Notes: generated from the letters alone by a model not told the origin. Shown: positions 49,084 to 60,770, counted from the first letter of the stretch. The stretch is DNA of 64,000 nucleotides from Deltaproteobacteria bacterium (GCA_016219015.1 JACRCL010000012.1:149553-213552), one strand, 5' to 3'. A program made the numbers and translations.

Positions 49084-50140
49084 TTAAAAGCCCATCACCT
49101 TCAATATCTTTTTGAGGTCAGCCGGTACCTTGGTCGGCTTCGGCGAGGAGTTCATCGCGGTATCCGGGTCCTTGAGGCCGTGGCCCGTGAGGGTGCATAC
49201 GACGGTGTCCCCGTCGTTCAGTATGCCTTCCTTCTTCATCTTTATCGCCCCTGCGACGGACGCGGCTGAGGCCGGTTCGCAGAAGACCCCTTCCATCGAG
49301 GCAAGGAGCCTGTAGGCCTCTATTATCTCTTCGTCGGTGACGAGGTCAATGACACCGCCGCTCTCTTCCTTGGCCTTCAGGGCACCTTCCCAGCTCGCGG
49401 GGTTGCCTATCTTTATGGCCGTGGCCACGGTGTGCGGGTCTGCCACGGGATGGCCGAGCACTATCGGCGCCGCGCCTTCGGCCTGAAAGCCCATCATCTT
49501 CGGCAGGTTCGAGATTATGCCCTGCTTATGATATTCCCTGTAACCCCTCCAGTAGGCGGTGATGTTGCCCGCGTTGCCCACCGGGAGGAAATGGAACGTC
49601 GGCGCGAACCCCAAATGCTCGCAGACCTCGAAGGCCCCGGTCTTCTGCCCCTCTATCCTGAAGGGGTTTATCGAGTTGACCATCTTCACCGGGTAGCTCT
49701 TCGTTACTTCCTTTACTATGTTAAGCGCGTCGTCGAAGTTGCCCTTTATCTGCAATACCATCGCCCCGTGCATCATGGCCTGCGAGAGCTTGCCGAGGGC
49801 TATCCCGCCGTCGGGCACAAGGACGTACGCCTTCATCCCGGCCTTGGCCGCATACGCGGCAGCGGAGGCGGAGGTGTTGCCGGTGGAGGCGCATATGACG
49901 GCCCTGCTGCCCTCTTCCCTGGCCTTCGATACCGCCATAGTCATGCCCCTGTCCTTGAACGACCCGGTCGGGTTCAGCCCCTCGAACTTCAGCAGGAGCC
50001 TCAAGTTGCCGAATATGTGCTTGAGGTTCGTCGTCTCCACGAGCGGGGTGTTGCCCTCAAGTAGAGTCGTCACCGCTTCATCGCTTATGGCCGGGAGAAA
50101 ATCCCTGTACTCCCTTATTATGCCTGACCACAGGCCTTTC

Positions 50141-50154
<14 letters not shown>
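49084..50154 (-). CDS. thrC: Threonine synthase
   Basis: About 356 aa, compact ThrC without the N-terminal zinc ribbon of the paralogue at 2262. LLEGNTPLVETTNL starts the fold. The PLP lysine is in LNPTGSFKDRGM, the phosphate loop is CASTGNTSASAAAYAAKAGM, and VCTLTGHGLKDPDT is near the end. It converts O-phosphohomoserine to threonine. The GTG at 50154 has GAGGAG well spaced; a TTG at 50169 is also possible. Either way the start lies within the end of hom (14-29 nt overlap). Confidence 0.95.
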
Positions 50155-51511
<1,357 letters not shown>

Positions 51512-51519
51512 ATGGTCTG

Positions 51520-52716
51520 CTAATCGTTCCCGGCCTTTTTTACAGGCGACTCAAGCGCCTTTTTTATGCACTTGGCGGCCTGCCTTATCCTGTGCTCGTT
51601 CTCCACGAGGGCGAGCCTGACGAAATCGTCCCCGTACTCGCCGAACCCCACGCCCGGAGAGACCGCGACCTTCGCCTTGTTGAGCAGGAGCTTCGAGAAC
51701 TCAAGCGACTTCAACGCCCTCATGTGCTCCGGTATCTTCGCCCAGACGAACATCGTGGCCTTCGGTTTTTCTATCTCCCACCCGGCCTTCGAGAAGCTCT
51801 CTATGAGAACGTCCCTCCTGTCCTGATAGACCCCGCATATCTCATTAACGCAGTCCTGCGACTCGTTCAGGGCTATGATGGACGCTATCTGTATGGGCTG
51901 GAACATCCCGTAATCGAGGTAGCTCTTTATCCGAGTCAGCGCGCCGATGAGCCTTTTGTTCCCCACCGCGAACCCGACCCTCCAGCCGGGCATGTTGTAG
52001 CTCTTGGACAGGGTAAAGAACTCCACCCCTACGTCCTTTGCGCCCGGTATCTCAAGGAAGCTCGGCGCCTTGTAGCCGTCGAAGACGATATCGGCGTACG
52101 CGAGGTCGTGGATGACGAGTATGTTGTTCTCTTTCGCGAAATCGACTATCTTCTGGAAGAACTCCCTGTTGACGACCTCGGTCGTGGGGTTATGCGGGAA
52201 GTTCAGCACGAGCAGCTTCGGCTTCGGCCAGGTCTGTATCGTCGCCTTCTGAAGCTCATCGAAGAAATCGACCCCCGGCAGCAGCGGTATGCTCCTTACG
52301 TCCCCGCCCGCGATGATGACCGAATACTTGTGTATGGGGTAAGTCGGGTCAGGGACGAATACGACGTCGCCGGGGCCGAGTATGGCGAGGGCGAGGTGGG
52401 CTATGCCCTCCTTTGAGCCGATGGTCGCGACGGCCTCCGTCTCCGGGTCTATCTCGACGTTGTAGCGCCTTTTGTACCAGTCCGAGATGGCGAGCCTGAG
52501 CTTATATATGCCGCGGGAGGCCGAGTACCTGTGGTTCCTCGGGTTCTGGGCAGCCTCAATGAGCTTGTCGACTATGTGCTTGGGCGTGGGCTGGTCCGGG
52601 TTGCCCATGCCGAAGTCTATTATGTCCTCGCCCCGCCTGCGCGCCGCTATCTTCAGGTCTGTCACGATATTGAAGACGTAAGGCGGCAGCCTCTTTATCC
52701 GGTGAAATTCTTCCAT
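51520..52716 (-). CDS. Class I aminotransferase (AlaC/LL-DAP aminotransferase-like)
   Basis: 398-aa fold-type I PLP enzyme: [51 protein letters not shown] lysine in [20 protein letters not shown]. Close to alanine aminotransferase AlaC and to enzymes annotated as aspartate or LL-diaminopimelate aminotransferase. Leading an operon with hom and thrC suggests a role in aspartate-family amino acids. AGAGGGG precedes the ATG. Confidence 0.9.
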   Translation of the reverse strand: MEEFHRIKRLPPYVFNIVTDLKIAARRRGEDIIDFGMGNPDQPTPKHIVDKLIEAAQNPRNHRYSASRGIYKLRLAISDWYKRRYNVEIDPETEAVATIGSKEGIAHLALAILGPGDVVFVPDPTYPIHKYSVIIAGGDVRSIPLLPGVDFFDELQKATIQTWPKPKLLVLNFPHNPTTEVVNREFFQKIVDFAKENNILVIHDLAYADIVFDGYKAPSFLEIPGAKDVGVEFFTLSKSYNMPGWRVGFAVGNKRLIGALTRIKSYLDYGMFQPIQIASIIALNESQDCVNEICGVYQDRRDVLIESFSKAGWEIEKPKATMFVWAKIPEHMRALKSLEFSKLLLNKAKVAVSPGVGFGEYGDDFVRLALVENEHRIRQAAKCIKKALESPVKKAGND

Positions 52717-52754
52717 TGGCCCCTCTTATCCTAAAAAAATATAAAAAATGGCTA

Positions 52755-52886
52755 CCTCTAAAAATTGTTCTTTTTCCTGACCTCTGCGTCAGGCGCGAAA
52801 ATAAAATTGCTCACATATTACATATATGCTGCGCTTTTTATTTCCGCCCTTCCTTGACTTCAGAAAAAATTCCTAATTTTTAGAGG
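52755..52886. repeat. Element D, 132-bp MITE-like inverted repeat
   Basis: Perfect 12-bp ends CCTCTAAAAATT and AATTTTTAGAGG. Immediately inside, TTCTTTTTCCTGA mirrors TCAGAAAAAATTC, so about 26 bp pair at each end around a short unique core. It fills the aminotransferase-lipA gap. No coding capacity. Single copy in this window. Confidence 0.75.
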
Positions 52887-52924
52887 CATCCAAATACAAA
52901 ATCCACACTCAAAACGCAAAACGC

Positions 52925-53773
52925 TCAGCATGAACCGATAAGCTTCTCGGCGTTATAAGAGCTACGAACAAAAGTCCCTGAATATACGTGCTTAATCCCT
53001 ATCTCTTTACCGTATCGTTCATAATCGAGAAAAACTTGAGGCTCTATATACTCCTTTACCTCAAGACTCTGCCTCGTAGGCCGGAGGTACTGCCCGATGG
53101 TGACCGCGTCGCAGCCAGATGCCTTCAGGTCCGTCAGGACTTGTCTAACCTCTTCCGTCGTCTCCCCCAGCCCGACCATTATGCCGGACTTGGTCATGAC
53201 CCCCGAGGCCTTCGCGTTACTGAGGACTCCTAAGGACAGCCGATAGTCTGCCTGCGGCCTTACGGCGGGGTAGAGCGCGGGGACGGTCTCAAGGTTGTGG
53301 TTGAATATGTCCGGGCGGGCGTTAAGGACGGTATTAAGCGCCTCCTCGCCGCCCTTGAAATCAGGCGTCAAGACCTCCACTAAAATGCCGGAAATCGTAT
53401 CCTTTATCGCCCTGATTGTCAAGGCAAACTGTTCCGCCCCGCCGTCCTTCAGGTCGTCCCTCGTCACCGAGGTGACGACTACGTGCTTTAGCCCGAGTTC
53501 CTTGGCGGTTATGGCGATATTCGACGGCTCGTCCGGGTCTACATTGAGCGGCCTTGCCCTCTTGTCAACGGAGCAGAACCCGCACGTCCTGGTGCAGACG
53601 TCCCCGAGTATCATGAAGGTGGCCGTAGGCTTCGAGAAGCACTCGCCGATGTTCGGGCAACGGGCCGACTCGCAGACCGTATGGAGGTTACGCCTCCGGA
53701 GGACCGATTTCATCTCGTGTATCGGTTTTGCTGGCCCGAGGGTCTTTTTAGCCCACGGAGGGAGTCTTTTCAT
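52925..53773 (-). CDS. lipA: Lipoyl synthase
   Basis: 282-aa radical SAM enzyme that inserts two sulfurs into protein-bound octanoyl groups. Auxiliary cluster cysteines are in CESARCPNIGEC (C-x4-C-x5-C), the SAM cluster is in CTRTCGFC, and the C-terminal RSSYNAEKLIGSC contains the conserved RSSY. Full length. Confidence 0.97.
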   Translation of the reverse strand: MKRLPPWAKKTLGPAKPIHEMKSVLRRRNLHTVCESARCPNIGECFSKPTATFMILGDVCTRTCGFCSVDKRARPLNVDPDEPSNIAITAKELGLKHVVVTSVTRDDLKDGGAEQFALTIRAIKDTISGILVEVLTPDFKGGEEALNTVLNARPDIFNHNLETVPALYPAVRPQADYRLSLGVLSNAKASGVMTKSGIMVGLGETTEEVRQVLTDLKASGCDAVTIGQYLRPTRQSLEVKEYIEPQVFLDYERYGKEIGIKHVYSGTFVRSSYNAEKLIGSC

Positions 53774-53920
53774 ATAAGAGCCGGTCTTAAAAGGATTTTT
53801 CAGCCAGGCAGGCTACCCGCCGTACTTTAAGCAACCTGTAAAAGATTATCATTTTGCATTAAAATTTACAATATTTGAAAAAAATAACGGGGCCTCAAAG
53901 GAATTTTTTATCAGAGTCCC

Positions 53921-54568
53921 TTAAGGGTTCAAGGGAAGCCCTGATTTTAAAAGGAAATTCGCGGTCAAAGGCGCGGCCTTACCATTCAGCCGCGTAAGGT
54001 CATGGACCGTATCGATGTCATGCCAGGGTTTGAGGAGCTTAAAAGGTATCGCGGCCCCTTTGGCCCTTTTTACGGTCGCTTCCAATACATCCCCGGTCGA
54101 CCAGGGGATATCCATAAAAGGCTCGTCCATCAGCCTTTTCATGGCCACGAGGTAATAGCCGCCGTCCAGGGCCGGGCCCAAAACAAGCTCCGTGCCGTCA
54201 AGCAGGCCGAAGGCGTCTTTTATATTTTCCGCCGGGAGGTCGGGGCTGTCCGAGCCGATTACCACGGCCCTCTCATGGCCTTTCAGGAACAATGCCCTGA
54301 ACACGTTATATATCCTCTCGCCGAGGCCAGTCCCCTCCTGCTCGAACAGGCTGACTCCGTATACCTCGCCATCTTTAATATTACCCGCGAAGGCCCCGTA
54401 GATATCGACTCCCTCAAGCCCTTTCGCGGTATTCAAGACGTCTTTGATAAAACAGCCGTATAGCTTCGCGGCCTGCTCATAAGTCAGGGGCGGCACGAGC
54501 CTTGTCTTTACCTTGCCCGGCTCAGGGGCCTTGAACATCACGGCAAGGGCGTTTTTTTCTTTCCGCAT
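53921..54568 (-). CDS. DUF2064/TIGR04282-family glycosyltransferase
   Basis: 215-aa GT-A-like nucleotidyl-sugar-binding protein: ALAVMFKAPEPGKVKTRLVP, VVIGSDSPDLPAENI, LVLGPALDGGYYLVAM, and WHDIDTVHDL at the end. The family includes arsenosugar-type and uncharacterised glycosyltransferases. No partner gene nearby reveals the substrate. Ends 7 nt before nothing recognisable other than a spacer to lipA. Confidence 0.88.
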   Translation of the reverse strand: MRKEKNALAVMFKAPEPGKVKTRLVPPLTYEQAAKLYGCFIKDVLNTAKGLEGVDIYGAFAGNIKDGEVYGVSLFEQEGTGLGERIYNVFRALFLKGHERAVVIGSDSPDLPAENIKDAFGLLDGTELVLGPALDGGYYLVAMKRLMDEPFMDIPWSTGDVLEATVKRAKGAAIPFKLLKPWHDIDTVHDLTRLNGKAAPLTANFLLKSGLPLNP

Positions 54569-54575
54569 GACAGCC

Positions 54576-54752
54576 TTATTTTCCGGCTTTCGCCGTCTTT
54601 GTCATAGCCTTCCGCTCTTTTTCCTTTTTCTCGGAGCACTCCTTGCAGGCGTACCTCTTCTCGTGCCTTACGGTCAGCCTGTCGTAGTCCGCGTCTATTG
54701 CCACGCGCGCCACGGTCTCCGTTTCCTTGCCGCAAAAATCACACCGCAACAT
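54576..54752 (-). CDS. Small zinc-ribbon protein
   Basis: 58 aa with CDFCGKE (CxxC) and CKECSEK (CxxC) flanking an amphipathic core, then a highly basic tail. Function unknown; could bind RNA or a protein partner. AAGGAG precedes the ATG. Its start overlaps the end of the DUF3343 gene by 14 nt in another frame, so both are on one mRNA. Confidence 0.75.
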   Translation of the reverse strand: MLRCDFCGKETETVARVAIDADYDRLTVRHEKRYACKECSEKKEKERKAMTKTAKAGK

Positions 54753-54978
54753 ACCCTTCTCCTTCCTTCCTGTATATTTTCTTAGGCCCTGCGCCGCCCT
54801 CTTCAAGGGAATTCCTTGCCCGGCCGAGGGAGCCTTCGTCTATCGAGATGACGAGGTCGCAATACGCCGCGAGCGCCTTTGGCGCGGGCAGGAGCCTCAT
54901 CGGTATGCCGGCGTCCTTCAATATCTCCTCGGCCTTCAACGCCTTGTGCGACGAGCCGAAGGCCATGATCAGCTCCAT
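54739..54978 (-). CDS. DUF3343 protein (putative Se/S carrier-like)
   Basis: 79 aa: ELIMAFGSSHKALKAEEILK, IPMRLLPAPKALAAYCDLVI and KIYRKEGEGYVAV. This matches the DUF3343 family, described as putative Se/S carrier proteins; Cys40 is the only cysteine and the likely carrier residue. A longer frame is open upstream through glyA antisense-frame sequence, but similarity starts here. Weak ribosome-binding site. Confidence 0.82.
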   Translation of the reverse strand: MELIMAFGSSHKALKAEEILKDAGIPMRLLPAPKALAAYCDLVISIDEGSLGRARNSLEEGGAGPKKIYRKEGEGYVAV

Positions 54979-55047
54979 CAAATGAAAGTAACAGATTTCA
55001 GGAGGCTGCGCAAGGATAGGGGATGTTTCGCCCTGTCCTTCGCGAAT

Positions 55048-55080
55048 AAAAAAAGCGCCTGCCGCGTTGCGGCAGGCGCT
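55048..55080 (-). terminator. Terminator after glyA
   Basis: AGCGCCTGCCGC and GCGGCAGGCGCT, 12-bp perfect stem with a 3-base loop, followed on minus by seven T. Confidence 0.95.
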
Positions 55081-55100
55081 TTCAAGCTCTTTCTGTTTTT

Positions 55101-56354
55101 TTAAACCGTCGCCCTTACGAGCTTCCTGTAGAACGGGAACCTCTCGCAGAGGAGCCTCACCTCGTTCTTGATGGCAACAAGCGTCTTCTCGTCTGACCGG
55201 CCCTTGATGGCCCTGTCGATAAGCCCTGCTACGGCCTTCATCTCGTCCTCTTTCATGCCCTTGGTGGTCGCCGCGGGCACGCCTATCCGTATGCCGCTTG
55301 TGACGAAGGGGCTTCTGGTCTCGAACGGGATGGTGTTCTTGTTGACGGTTATCCCGGCCTTGACAAGGGCCTCCTCGGCCTCTTTGCCGGTTATATCCTG
55401 TTTCGTGAGGTCCATGAGCATCAGGTGGTTGTCGGTCCCGCCGGATACGAGGTCGTAGCCCCTCTTCATAAGCTCTTCCGATAGGACTTTCGCGTTCGCT
55501 ATGACCTGCTTCTGGTAGGTGACGAACGACGGCTGCATCGCCTCCTTGAAGGCCACGGCCTTGGCAGCTATTATGTGCATCAGCGGGCCGCCCTGTATGC
55601 CGGGGAAAATCTGCTTGTCTATGGCCTTCGCGTACTCCTCGCGGCACATTATCATGCCGCTCCTCGGGCCGCGTAGAGTCTTATGAGTGGTGGTCGTGAC
55701 GAACTCCGCGTGCTCCACCGGGCTCGGGTGGAGGCCCGCCACGATAAGCCCCGCGATGTGCGCTATGTCGACCATGACGAAGGCCCCTATTTCGTCGGCC
55801 ACTTCCCTGAACGCCTTGAAGTCGATTATCCTCGGGTAGGCGCTCGCGCCCACGACTATCATCTTAGGCCTGTGGGCCTTCGCGAGGTCGCGGACCTGGT
55901 CCATGTCTATCCTGTGGTCTTCCTTGCGTACGCCGTAGAATACTATGTTGTAGAGCTGGCCGGAGAAGTTCACGGGGCTGCCGTGCGTCAGGTGCCCGCC
56001 GTGCGACAGGTTCATGCCCATGACGGTGTCGCCGGGCTTGAGCATGGCCATGTACACGGCCATGTTCGCCTGCGAGCCGGAATGGGGCTGGACGTTCACG
56101 TGGGCGGCGCCGAAGAGCTTTTTCGCGCGCTCTATGGCAAGCCTCTCGGCTACGTCTACGAACTCGCACCCGCCGTAGTAACGCTTGCCGGGATAGCCCT
56201 CGGCGTATTTATTTGTCATCACGCTCCCCGAGGCCTCGAGCACGTCTTCGCTTACGAGGTTCTCGGAGGCTATGAGCTCGAGCTTGTACTCCTGCCTCTC
56301 GGTCTCAAGCCTTATGGCCTCGTGGATCTCAGGGTCGAATGTTTTAAGGGACAT
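55101..56354 (-). CDS. glyA: Serine hydroxymethyltransferase
   Basis: 417 aa, full length. PLP lysine in [15 protein letters not shown], cofactor/substrate sites [17 protein letters not shown] and [13 protein letters not shown]. Converts serine and tetrahydrofolate to glycine and methylene-THF. Last gene of the fatty-acid/rpiB block, separated from rpiB by a repeat C. Confidence 0.98.
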   Translation of the reverse strand: MSLKTFDPEIHEAIRLETERQEYKLELIASENLVSEDVLEASGSVMTNKYAEGYPGKRYYGGCEFVDVAERLAIERAKKLFGAAHVNVQPHSGSQANMAVYMAMLKPGDTVMGMNLSHGGHLTHGSPVNFSGQLYNIVFYGVRKEDHRIDMDQVRDLAKAHRPKMIVVGASAYPRIIDFKAFREVADEIGAFVMVDIAHIAGLIVAGLHPSPVEHAEFVTTTTHKTLRGPRSGMIMCREEYAKAIDKQIFPGIQGGPLMHIIAAKAVAFKEAMQPSFVTYQKQVIANAKVLSEELMKRGYDLVSGGTDNHLMLMDLTKQDITGKEAEEALVKAGITVNKNTIPFETRSPFVTSGIRIGVPAATTKGMKEDEMKAVAGLIDRAIKGRSDEKTLVAIKNEVRLLCERFPFYRKLVRATV

Positions 56355-56405
56355 TGTATCCGCCTTTCGCGAATGTTAAGGAAGTATGATTAATTCGGAA
56401 CTGCA

Positions 56406-56521
56406 TGTCATTCTGAGCGTGTGAGCCGAAGCCCTGAGCGAAGCGAAGGGGAAGAATCTCGCAGTATACAAATCAGCAAGTTACGAGATTCTTCGGTCGC
56501 TCCGCTCCCTCAGAATGACAG
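56406..56521. repeat. Repeat C copy 4
   Basis: TGTCATTCTGAGCGTGTGAG ... GAAGAATCTCG / CGAGATTCTTCGG ... CCTCAGAATGACA: the longest, near-perfect inverted copy; it lies between rpiB and glyA. Confidence 0.92.
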
Positions 56522-56553
56522 GAAGGCATATTTAATCAGAGCTTCCTGAAAAC

Positions 56554-57021
56554 TCACTTGCCGTTGTTCCTCTTCTCTATCTCGGCGATCTTGTCGAGCC
56601 TCCTCTGGTGCCTCCCGCCCTCGAACCGTGCCTCCAGCCACGCCCTGGTCATCTCCCTGGCGAGCCCCTTGCCCGATATCCTGCCGCCTATAACGAGTAT
56701 GTTGGCGTCGTTATGCTCCCTGGCCATGCGCGCGGTGTAGACGTCGCTTACGAGCGCGGCCCGAACATTCTTGAACTTGTTCGCCAGTATGCTCATGCCC
56801 ACGCCAGTGCCGCAGACGAGTATCCCCCTGGCGACCTCGCCCTTTGAGACCTTCTCGGCAACGGGCGAGCCGTAGTCCGGGTAATCGACGGCCACGTCGT
56901 TATTGACGCCCATGTCAATGACCTCCACGCCCATGCCTATCAGGAACTCCTTGAGGTCCTCTTTAATCTCCCTGCCGGCATGGTCGCTGGCTATCACGAC
57001 CTTTTCGATATTATTTTCCAT
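56554..57021 (-). CDS. rpiB: Ribose 5-phosphate isomerase B
   Basis: 155-aa RpiB/LacAB-family isomerase: [46 protein letters not shown] (active-site Cys) and [18 protein letters not shown]. Interconverts ribose 5-phosphate and ribulose 5-phosphate. ATG at 57021 overlaps the fabF end by 11 nt; a TTG one codon upstream is also possible. Confidence 0.96.
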   Translation of the reverse strand: MENNIEKVVIASDHAGREIKEDLKEFLIGMGVEVIDMGVNNDVAVDYPDYGSPVAEKVSKGEVARGILVCGTGVGMSILANKFKNVRAALVSDVYTARMAREHNDANILVIGGRISGKGLAREMTRAWLEARFEGGRHQRRLDKIAEIEKRNNGK

Positions 57022-58252
57022 CAAAGCGCCTGAAGACGAGGACCCCGTTAGTGCCGCCGAACCCGAAGGAGTTCGAGAGCGCGGCCCTTATCCTGCCTTC
57101 CCTCGCGACGTTAGGGACGTAGTCGAGGTCGCACTCCGGGTCCGGGGTCTCGTAATTTATCGTCGGGGGCATTACGCCCTCCTTGATGGCCAGCGCGGTG
57201 AATACGGCCTCGATGCCGCCCGCGGCGCCAAGCAGATGGCCCGTCATGCCCTTCGTGGAACTTACGGCTATTTTTTTAGCCCTATCTCCCAAGACCTTCT
57301 TTATGGCCATCGTCTCGTAGAGGTCGTTGTAATAAGTAGAAGTGCCGTGGGCGTTTATGTAGTCGACCTCGTCCGTGTTGATCTTCGAATCCTTCAGCGC
57401 GAGCGACAGGCAGCGCGCCGCCCCCTCGCCGTCGGGCGACGGTGTGGTCATGTGGTAGGCGTCCGAGTTCATCCCGTATCCGCAAACTTCCGCGTATATC
57501 CTGGCGCCCCTCTTTTTGGCGGCCTCCATCTCTTCGAGCACCAGTATACCGGCGCCCTCGCCTATGACGAAGCCGTCCCTGTCCTTGTCAAAAGGCCTGC
57601 TCGCCCTCTCGGGGGAGTCGTTCCTCGTTGACAGGGCCTTCATGGCGTTGAACCCGGCCACGCAGAGCGGCGTTATCGTCGATTCGGTCCCTCCGGCTAT
57701 CATCGCGTCGGCCTCCCCGCTCCTTATGAGCTTGAAGGCGTCGCCTATCGAGTGCGTGCCGGACGCGCAGGCCGTGACGGTGCAGCCGTTCGGCCCCTTC
57801 GCCCCTGTCCTTATCGATATCTGCCCGGCGGCCAGGTTTATTATCGTCATCGGGATGAAGAAGGGGGTTATCCTGTCGGGCCCCTTCTCCTTTAATACGT
57901 CATACCAGCGCTCGATCGCCGGCAGGCCCCCGATGCCCGCGCCTATGTAGACGCCCACGCGCTCGGCGTTCTCATCGGTTACCCTGAGCCCGGAGTCCTC
58001 GAACGCCTCCATGGCGGCCGACACCGCGTACTGGATGAAGAGGTCCATCTTCTTGACCTCTTTTTTCTCAATCCTCTTTTCGGGATCGAAGTCGGGCACC
58101 TCCCCGGCTATGCGCACCGGGAAGTTGCTCACGTCGAAGCGGGTGATCCTCCTTATCCCGCCCCTGCCTTCCTTTGCCCCGCCCCACGAGGCCTTAACGC
58201 CCGTGCCCAGGGGGCTTATTATGCCGACGCCTGTTACGGCTACCCTTCTCAT
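57011..58252 (-). CDS. fabF: 3-oxoacyl-ACP synthase II
   Basis: 413-aa thiolase-fold enzyme: [17 protein letters not shown], catalytic Cys in [15 protein letters not shown], His in [12 protein letters not shown] and [16 protein letters not shown]. Elongates acyl-ACP in fatty-acid synthesis. Follows acpP after a terminator-like hairpin. Confidence 0.97.
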   Translation of the reverse strand: MRRVAVTGVGIISPLGTGVKASWGGAKEGRGGIRRITRFDVSNFPVRIAGEVPDFDPEKRIEKKEVKKMDLFIQYAVSAAMEAFEDSGLRVTDENAERVGVYIGAGIGGLPAIERWYDVLKEKGPDRITPFFIPMTIINLAAGQISIRTGAKGPNGCTVTACASGTHSIGDAFKLIRSGEADAMIAGGTESTITPLCVAGFNAMKALSTRNDSPERASRPFDKDRDGFVIGEGAGILVLEEMEAAKKRGARIYAEVCGYGMNSDAYHMTTPSPDGEGAARCLSLALKDSKINTDEVDYINAHGTSTYYNDLYETMAIKKVLGDRAKKIAVSSTKGMTGHLLGAAGGIEAVFTALAIKEGVMPPTINYETPDPECDLDYVPNVAREGRIRAALSNSFGFGGTNGVLVFRRFDGK

Positions 58253-58385
58253 CTTTTTCAGTTTGTCCTTTTCATGCGCTTGTAAAAAAATCGGCCGTAG
58301 CAGGCCGCTGGTCGGTCGTCCGGGGCCTCTACGGTCAATTTTGAGCCGGTGTCTTTTGTAGCGGACTACCCGGCCTGCGACTTTT

Positions 58386-58414
58386 TAAAAAGCCCCGCGG
58401 TCATGCCACGGGCT
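58386..58414 (-). terminator. Intra-operon terminator between acpP and fabF
   Basis: On minus AGCCC-G-TGG pairs with CC-G-CGGGGCT around a CATGA loop and is followed by five T. The hairpin starts at the acpP stop codon, so a fraction of transcripts may end here. Confidence 0.7.
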
Positions 58415-58652
58415 ACTTGCCGGCCTTTTTCTGTATGTAATCGACCGCGTCCTTCACCGTCTTTATCTTCTCCGCGTCCTCATCGGGTATCTCTATGGAG
58501 AACTCCTCCTCGAACGCCATTACCATCTCAACGGTATCGAGGGAATCGGCCCCGAGGTCGTCGACGAACGAGGCCTGTGGGGTCACCTCATCCTCGGTGA
58601 CGTCGAGCTGGTCTATTATTATCTTTTTTACCTTATTTTCAACCGAAGACAT
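58413..58652 (-). CDS. acpP: Acyl carrier protein
   Basis: 79-aa acidic ACP with the phosphopantetheine serine in [19 protein letters not shown]. Normal length. TAGGAGGTAGC-type ribosome-binding site upstream. Confidence 0.98.
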   Translation of the reverse strand: MSSVENKVKKIIIDQLDVTEDEVTPQASFVDDLGADSLDTVEMVMAFEEEFSIEIPDEDAEKIKTVKDAVDYIQKKAGK

Positions 58653-58765
58653 TTGCTACCTCCTGAACGATGAAATTAGGGCCGGAAAAGTTGCCCCTCC
58701 AGCGGCCACGCTATAAATTCTGTATAACACCTTAATCGCCCTTTTGTCAATTTAAAAGGGCCTTT

Positions 58766-59506
58766 TTACATCGCCATGCCGCCGTTTATGTTAAGTACAT
58801 GGCCCGTTATGTAGTTCGATGAGTTGGAACATAAGAAAAGGATGCCCATGGCCACGTCGCCCGACCCGCCGAGCCTCCCGAGAGGTATCTTTGAAAGCAG
58901 CTCCGTCTTTACCTGCTCGGAGAGCCCCTCGGTCATGGCCGTTTCTATGTAGCCCGGGGCCACGGCGTTGCAGGTGATGTTACGCGAGGCGAACTCGCGC
59001 GCCACGGACTTGGTAAGGCCTATGAGGCCGGCCTTGCTCGCGGCGTAGTTCGCCTGCCCGGCGTTCCCCATGACCCCCACGACCGAGGCCACGTTCACGA
59101 TGCGCCCCCAGCGCATCTTCGTCATAAATTTAAGGGAGGCCTTGGTGCAGTTGAACGCGCCCTTCAGGTTCACGTTAAGCACGGCGTCCCAGTCCTCTTC
59201 CTTCATCCTCAGTATGAGCCCGTCCCTTGTTATCCCGGCGTTGTTCACGAGGATGTGTATGGCCTCCAGCTCCTTGAAGACCTTCTCGGCCATCTCCTCT
59301 GTATCCTTGGCGCTGACCACGTCCACCTTCAAGGCCATCGAGCGCCTGCCCATCTGCTTTATCTCGTCCGCGGTCCGCTGGGCGTTCTCCATGTTTATGT
59401 CCACCACGGCCACGTCCGCGCCGTAAGAGGCGAGCTTCAGGCATATCGCCTTGCCTATGCCCTGGCCGCCGCCGGTGACCAGCGCAACCCTGCCCGATAC
59501 GTTCAT
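58766..59506 (-). CDS. fabG: 3-oxoacyl-ACP reductase
   Basis: 246-aa SDR: VALVTGGGQGIGKAI cofactor loop, LVNNAGIT, YAASKAGLIGLTKS (YxxxK) and CNAVAPGYIETAMTEGL. NADPH-dependent reduction of 3-oxoacyl-ACP. Followed by a 113-bp gap to acpP. Confidence 0.97.
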   Translation of the reverse strand: MNVSGRVALVTGGGQGIGKAICLKLASYGADVAVVDINMENAQRTADEIKQMGRRSMALKVDVVSAKDTEEMAEKVFKELEAIHILVNNAGITRDGLILRMKEEDWDAVLNVNLKGAFNCTKASLKFMTKMRWGRIVNVASVVGVMGNAGQANYAASKAGLIGLTKSVAREFASRNITCNAVAPGYIETAMTEGLSEQVKTELLSKIPLGRLGGSGDVAMGILFLCSNSSNYITGHVLNINGGMAM

Positions 59507-59557
59507 ATTATCCTCCTTGGTGATGGGGTAAGCCGGGGGGCCGCCCCGGCTAAGACT

Positions 59558-60499
59558 TTAAGGCCTTATCGCCGTCAAAACCCTGTCGAGGTCCCCCGCC
59601 TCAGTAAGGTTGAGGGTCTCGATATCCTTTTCTATCCTCTTTATGAGGCCGGAAAGGACCTTCCCCGGCCCGACCTCGATTATCCGTGTCACGTCCCGTT
59701 TCCTCATAGCCCTTATTATATCGACCCACCTGACGGGGCTCGTAAGCTGGCTCTTAAGGAGGCCCCTTATCTCGGAGGCCTTTTCAACCGGCGCGGCGGT
59801 GACGTTTGTTATAACCGGTATAAGCGGGTCTTTTATCTCTATCTTGCCAAGCTCCTCCGCGAGCCTTTCGGCCGCCTTTTCCATGAGAGGGGAGTGCGAC
59901 GGGGCGCTCACCTGAAGCGGCACCACCCTTTTCGCGCCCCTTTCCCTGGCGTAGTTGGCGGCTATGTCCACGGCGGCAGCGTGGCCTGAGATGACTATCT
60001 GCTCGGGGCTGTTTATGTTCGCCGGGACCGCGACGGCCGCGTCTATGGAGGCGGAGTCGCATATCACCTGGACCGTATCGAGGTCGAGCCCGAGTATGGC
60101 GCACATCTTTCCCACGCCCTGCGGCACGCTCTCCTGCATGAATTTGCCGCGAAGGCGCACGACCCTCACGGCGTCGCTGAACCTTATCGAGCCCGCGGCT
60201 ACAAGGGCCGTATACTCTCCGAGGCTGTGCCCCGCCATGCAGGAGGGGGTTATGTCGGCCTTTTCCCTCAAGACCTCCAGCGCGGCCATGCTCGCGGCAA
60301 GGAGCGCGGGCTGGGTGTTCTCGGTCTTATTCAGCTCGTCCTCCGGGCCTTCGAATGAGAGTTTCCTTATGTCGAACCCGAGGGCGTCGTTTGCCTCGTC
60401 AAATATCTTTTTGGCGGCCGGGAAGGCCTCATAGAGGCTCTTGCCCATGCCTGCCGACTGCGAGCCCTGTCCCGGGAATACGAAAGCGAGTCTGCTCAT
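59558..60499 (-). CDS. fabD: Malonyl-CoA:ACP transacylase
   Basis: 313 aa: AFVFPGQGSQSAGMGKSLYE, nucleophile in MAGHSLGEYTALVAAG, catalytic His in QVSAPSHSPLMEKAAE. Loads malonyl on ACP. Two repeats (B and C) separate it from fabH. Confidence 0.97.
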   Translation of the reverse strand: MSRLAFVFPGQGSQSAGMGKSLYEAFPAAKKIFDEANDALGFDIRKLSFEGPEDELNKTENTQPALLAASMAALEVLREKADITPSCMAGHSLGEYTALVAAGSIRFSDAVRVVRLRGKFMQESVPQGVGKMCAILGLDLDTVQVICDSASIDAAVAVPANINSPEQIVISGHAAAVDIAANYARERGAKRVVPLQVSAPSHSPLMEKAAERLAEELGKIEIKDPLIPVITNVTAAPVEKASEIRGLLKSQLTSPVRWVDIIRAMRKRDVTRIIEVGPGKVLSGLIKRIEKDIETLNLTEAGDLDRVLTAIRP

Positions 60500-60526
60500 T
60501 GTTTACTCTAAGTAACCTCTGATTAA

Positions 60527-60644
60527 TTGAATCTCCCCGCAGCAAGCTGCGGGGAATCTTCGACACATAAGGAAGATTTCGATTTCGATTCGCTCGCTAA
60601 ACCCCGCAGCAAGCTGCTGGGAATGCGCTCGCTATGCGTGTTCA
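60527..60644 (+). repeat. Repeat B copy 5
   Basis: TTGAATCTCCCCGCAGCAAG ... CGCTCGCTATGCGTGTTCAC; the second palindrome has one mismatch (GCTGCTGGG). Confidence 0.93.
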
Positions 60645-60652
60645 CAACTGCA

Positions 60653-60770
60653 TGTCATTCTGAGCGTGTGAGCCGAAGCCCTGAGCGAAGCGAAGGGGAA
60701 GAATCTCGTAGTAGTAAATCAGCAAAACAAGTTACGAGATTCTTCGGTCGCTCCGCTCCCTCAGAATGAC
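60653..60770. repeat. Repeat C copy 5
   Basis: TGTCATTCTGAGCGTGTGAG ... CCTCAGAATGAC, directly following repeat B. The 310-bp gap between fabH and fabD consists almost entirely of these two repeats. Confidence 0.92.

Noticed and set aside
54979..55647. Upstream part of a long minus frame ending in the DUF3343 protein
   Set aside because: It is the shifted frame of glyA, with biased Arg/Gly/His-rich composition; the family similarity begins at 54978.
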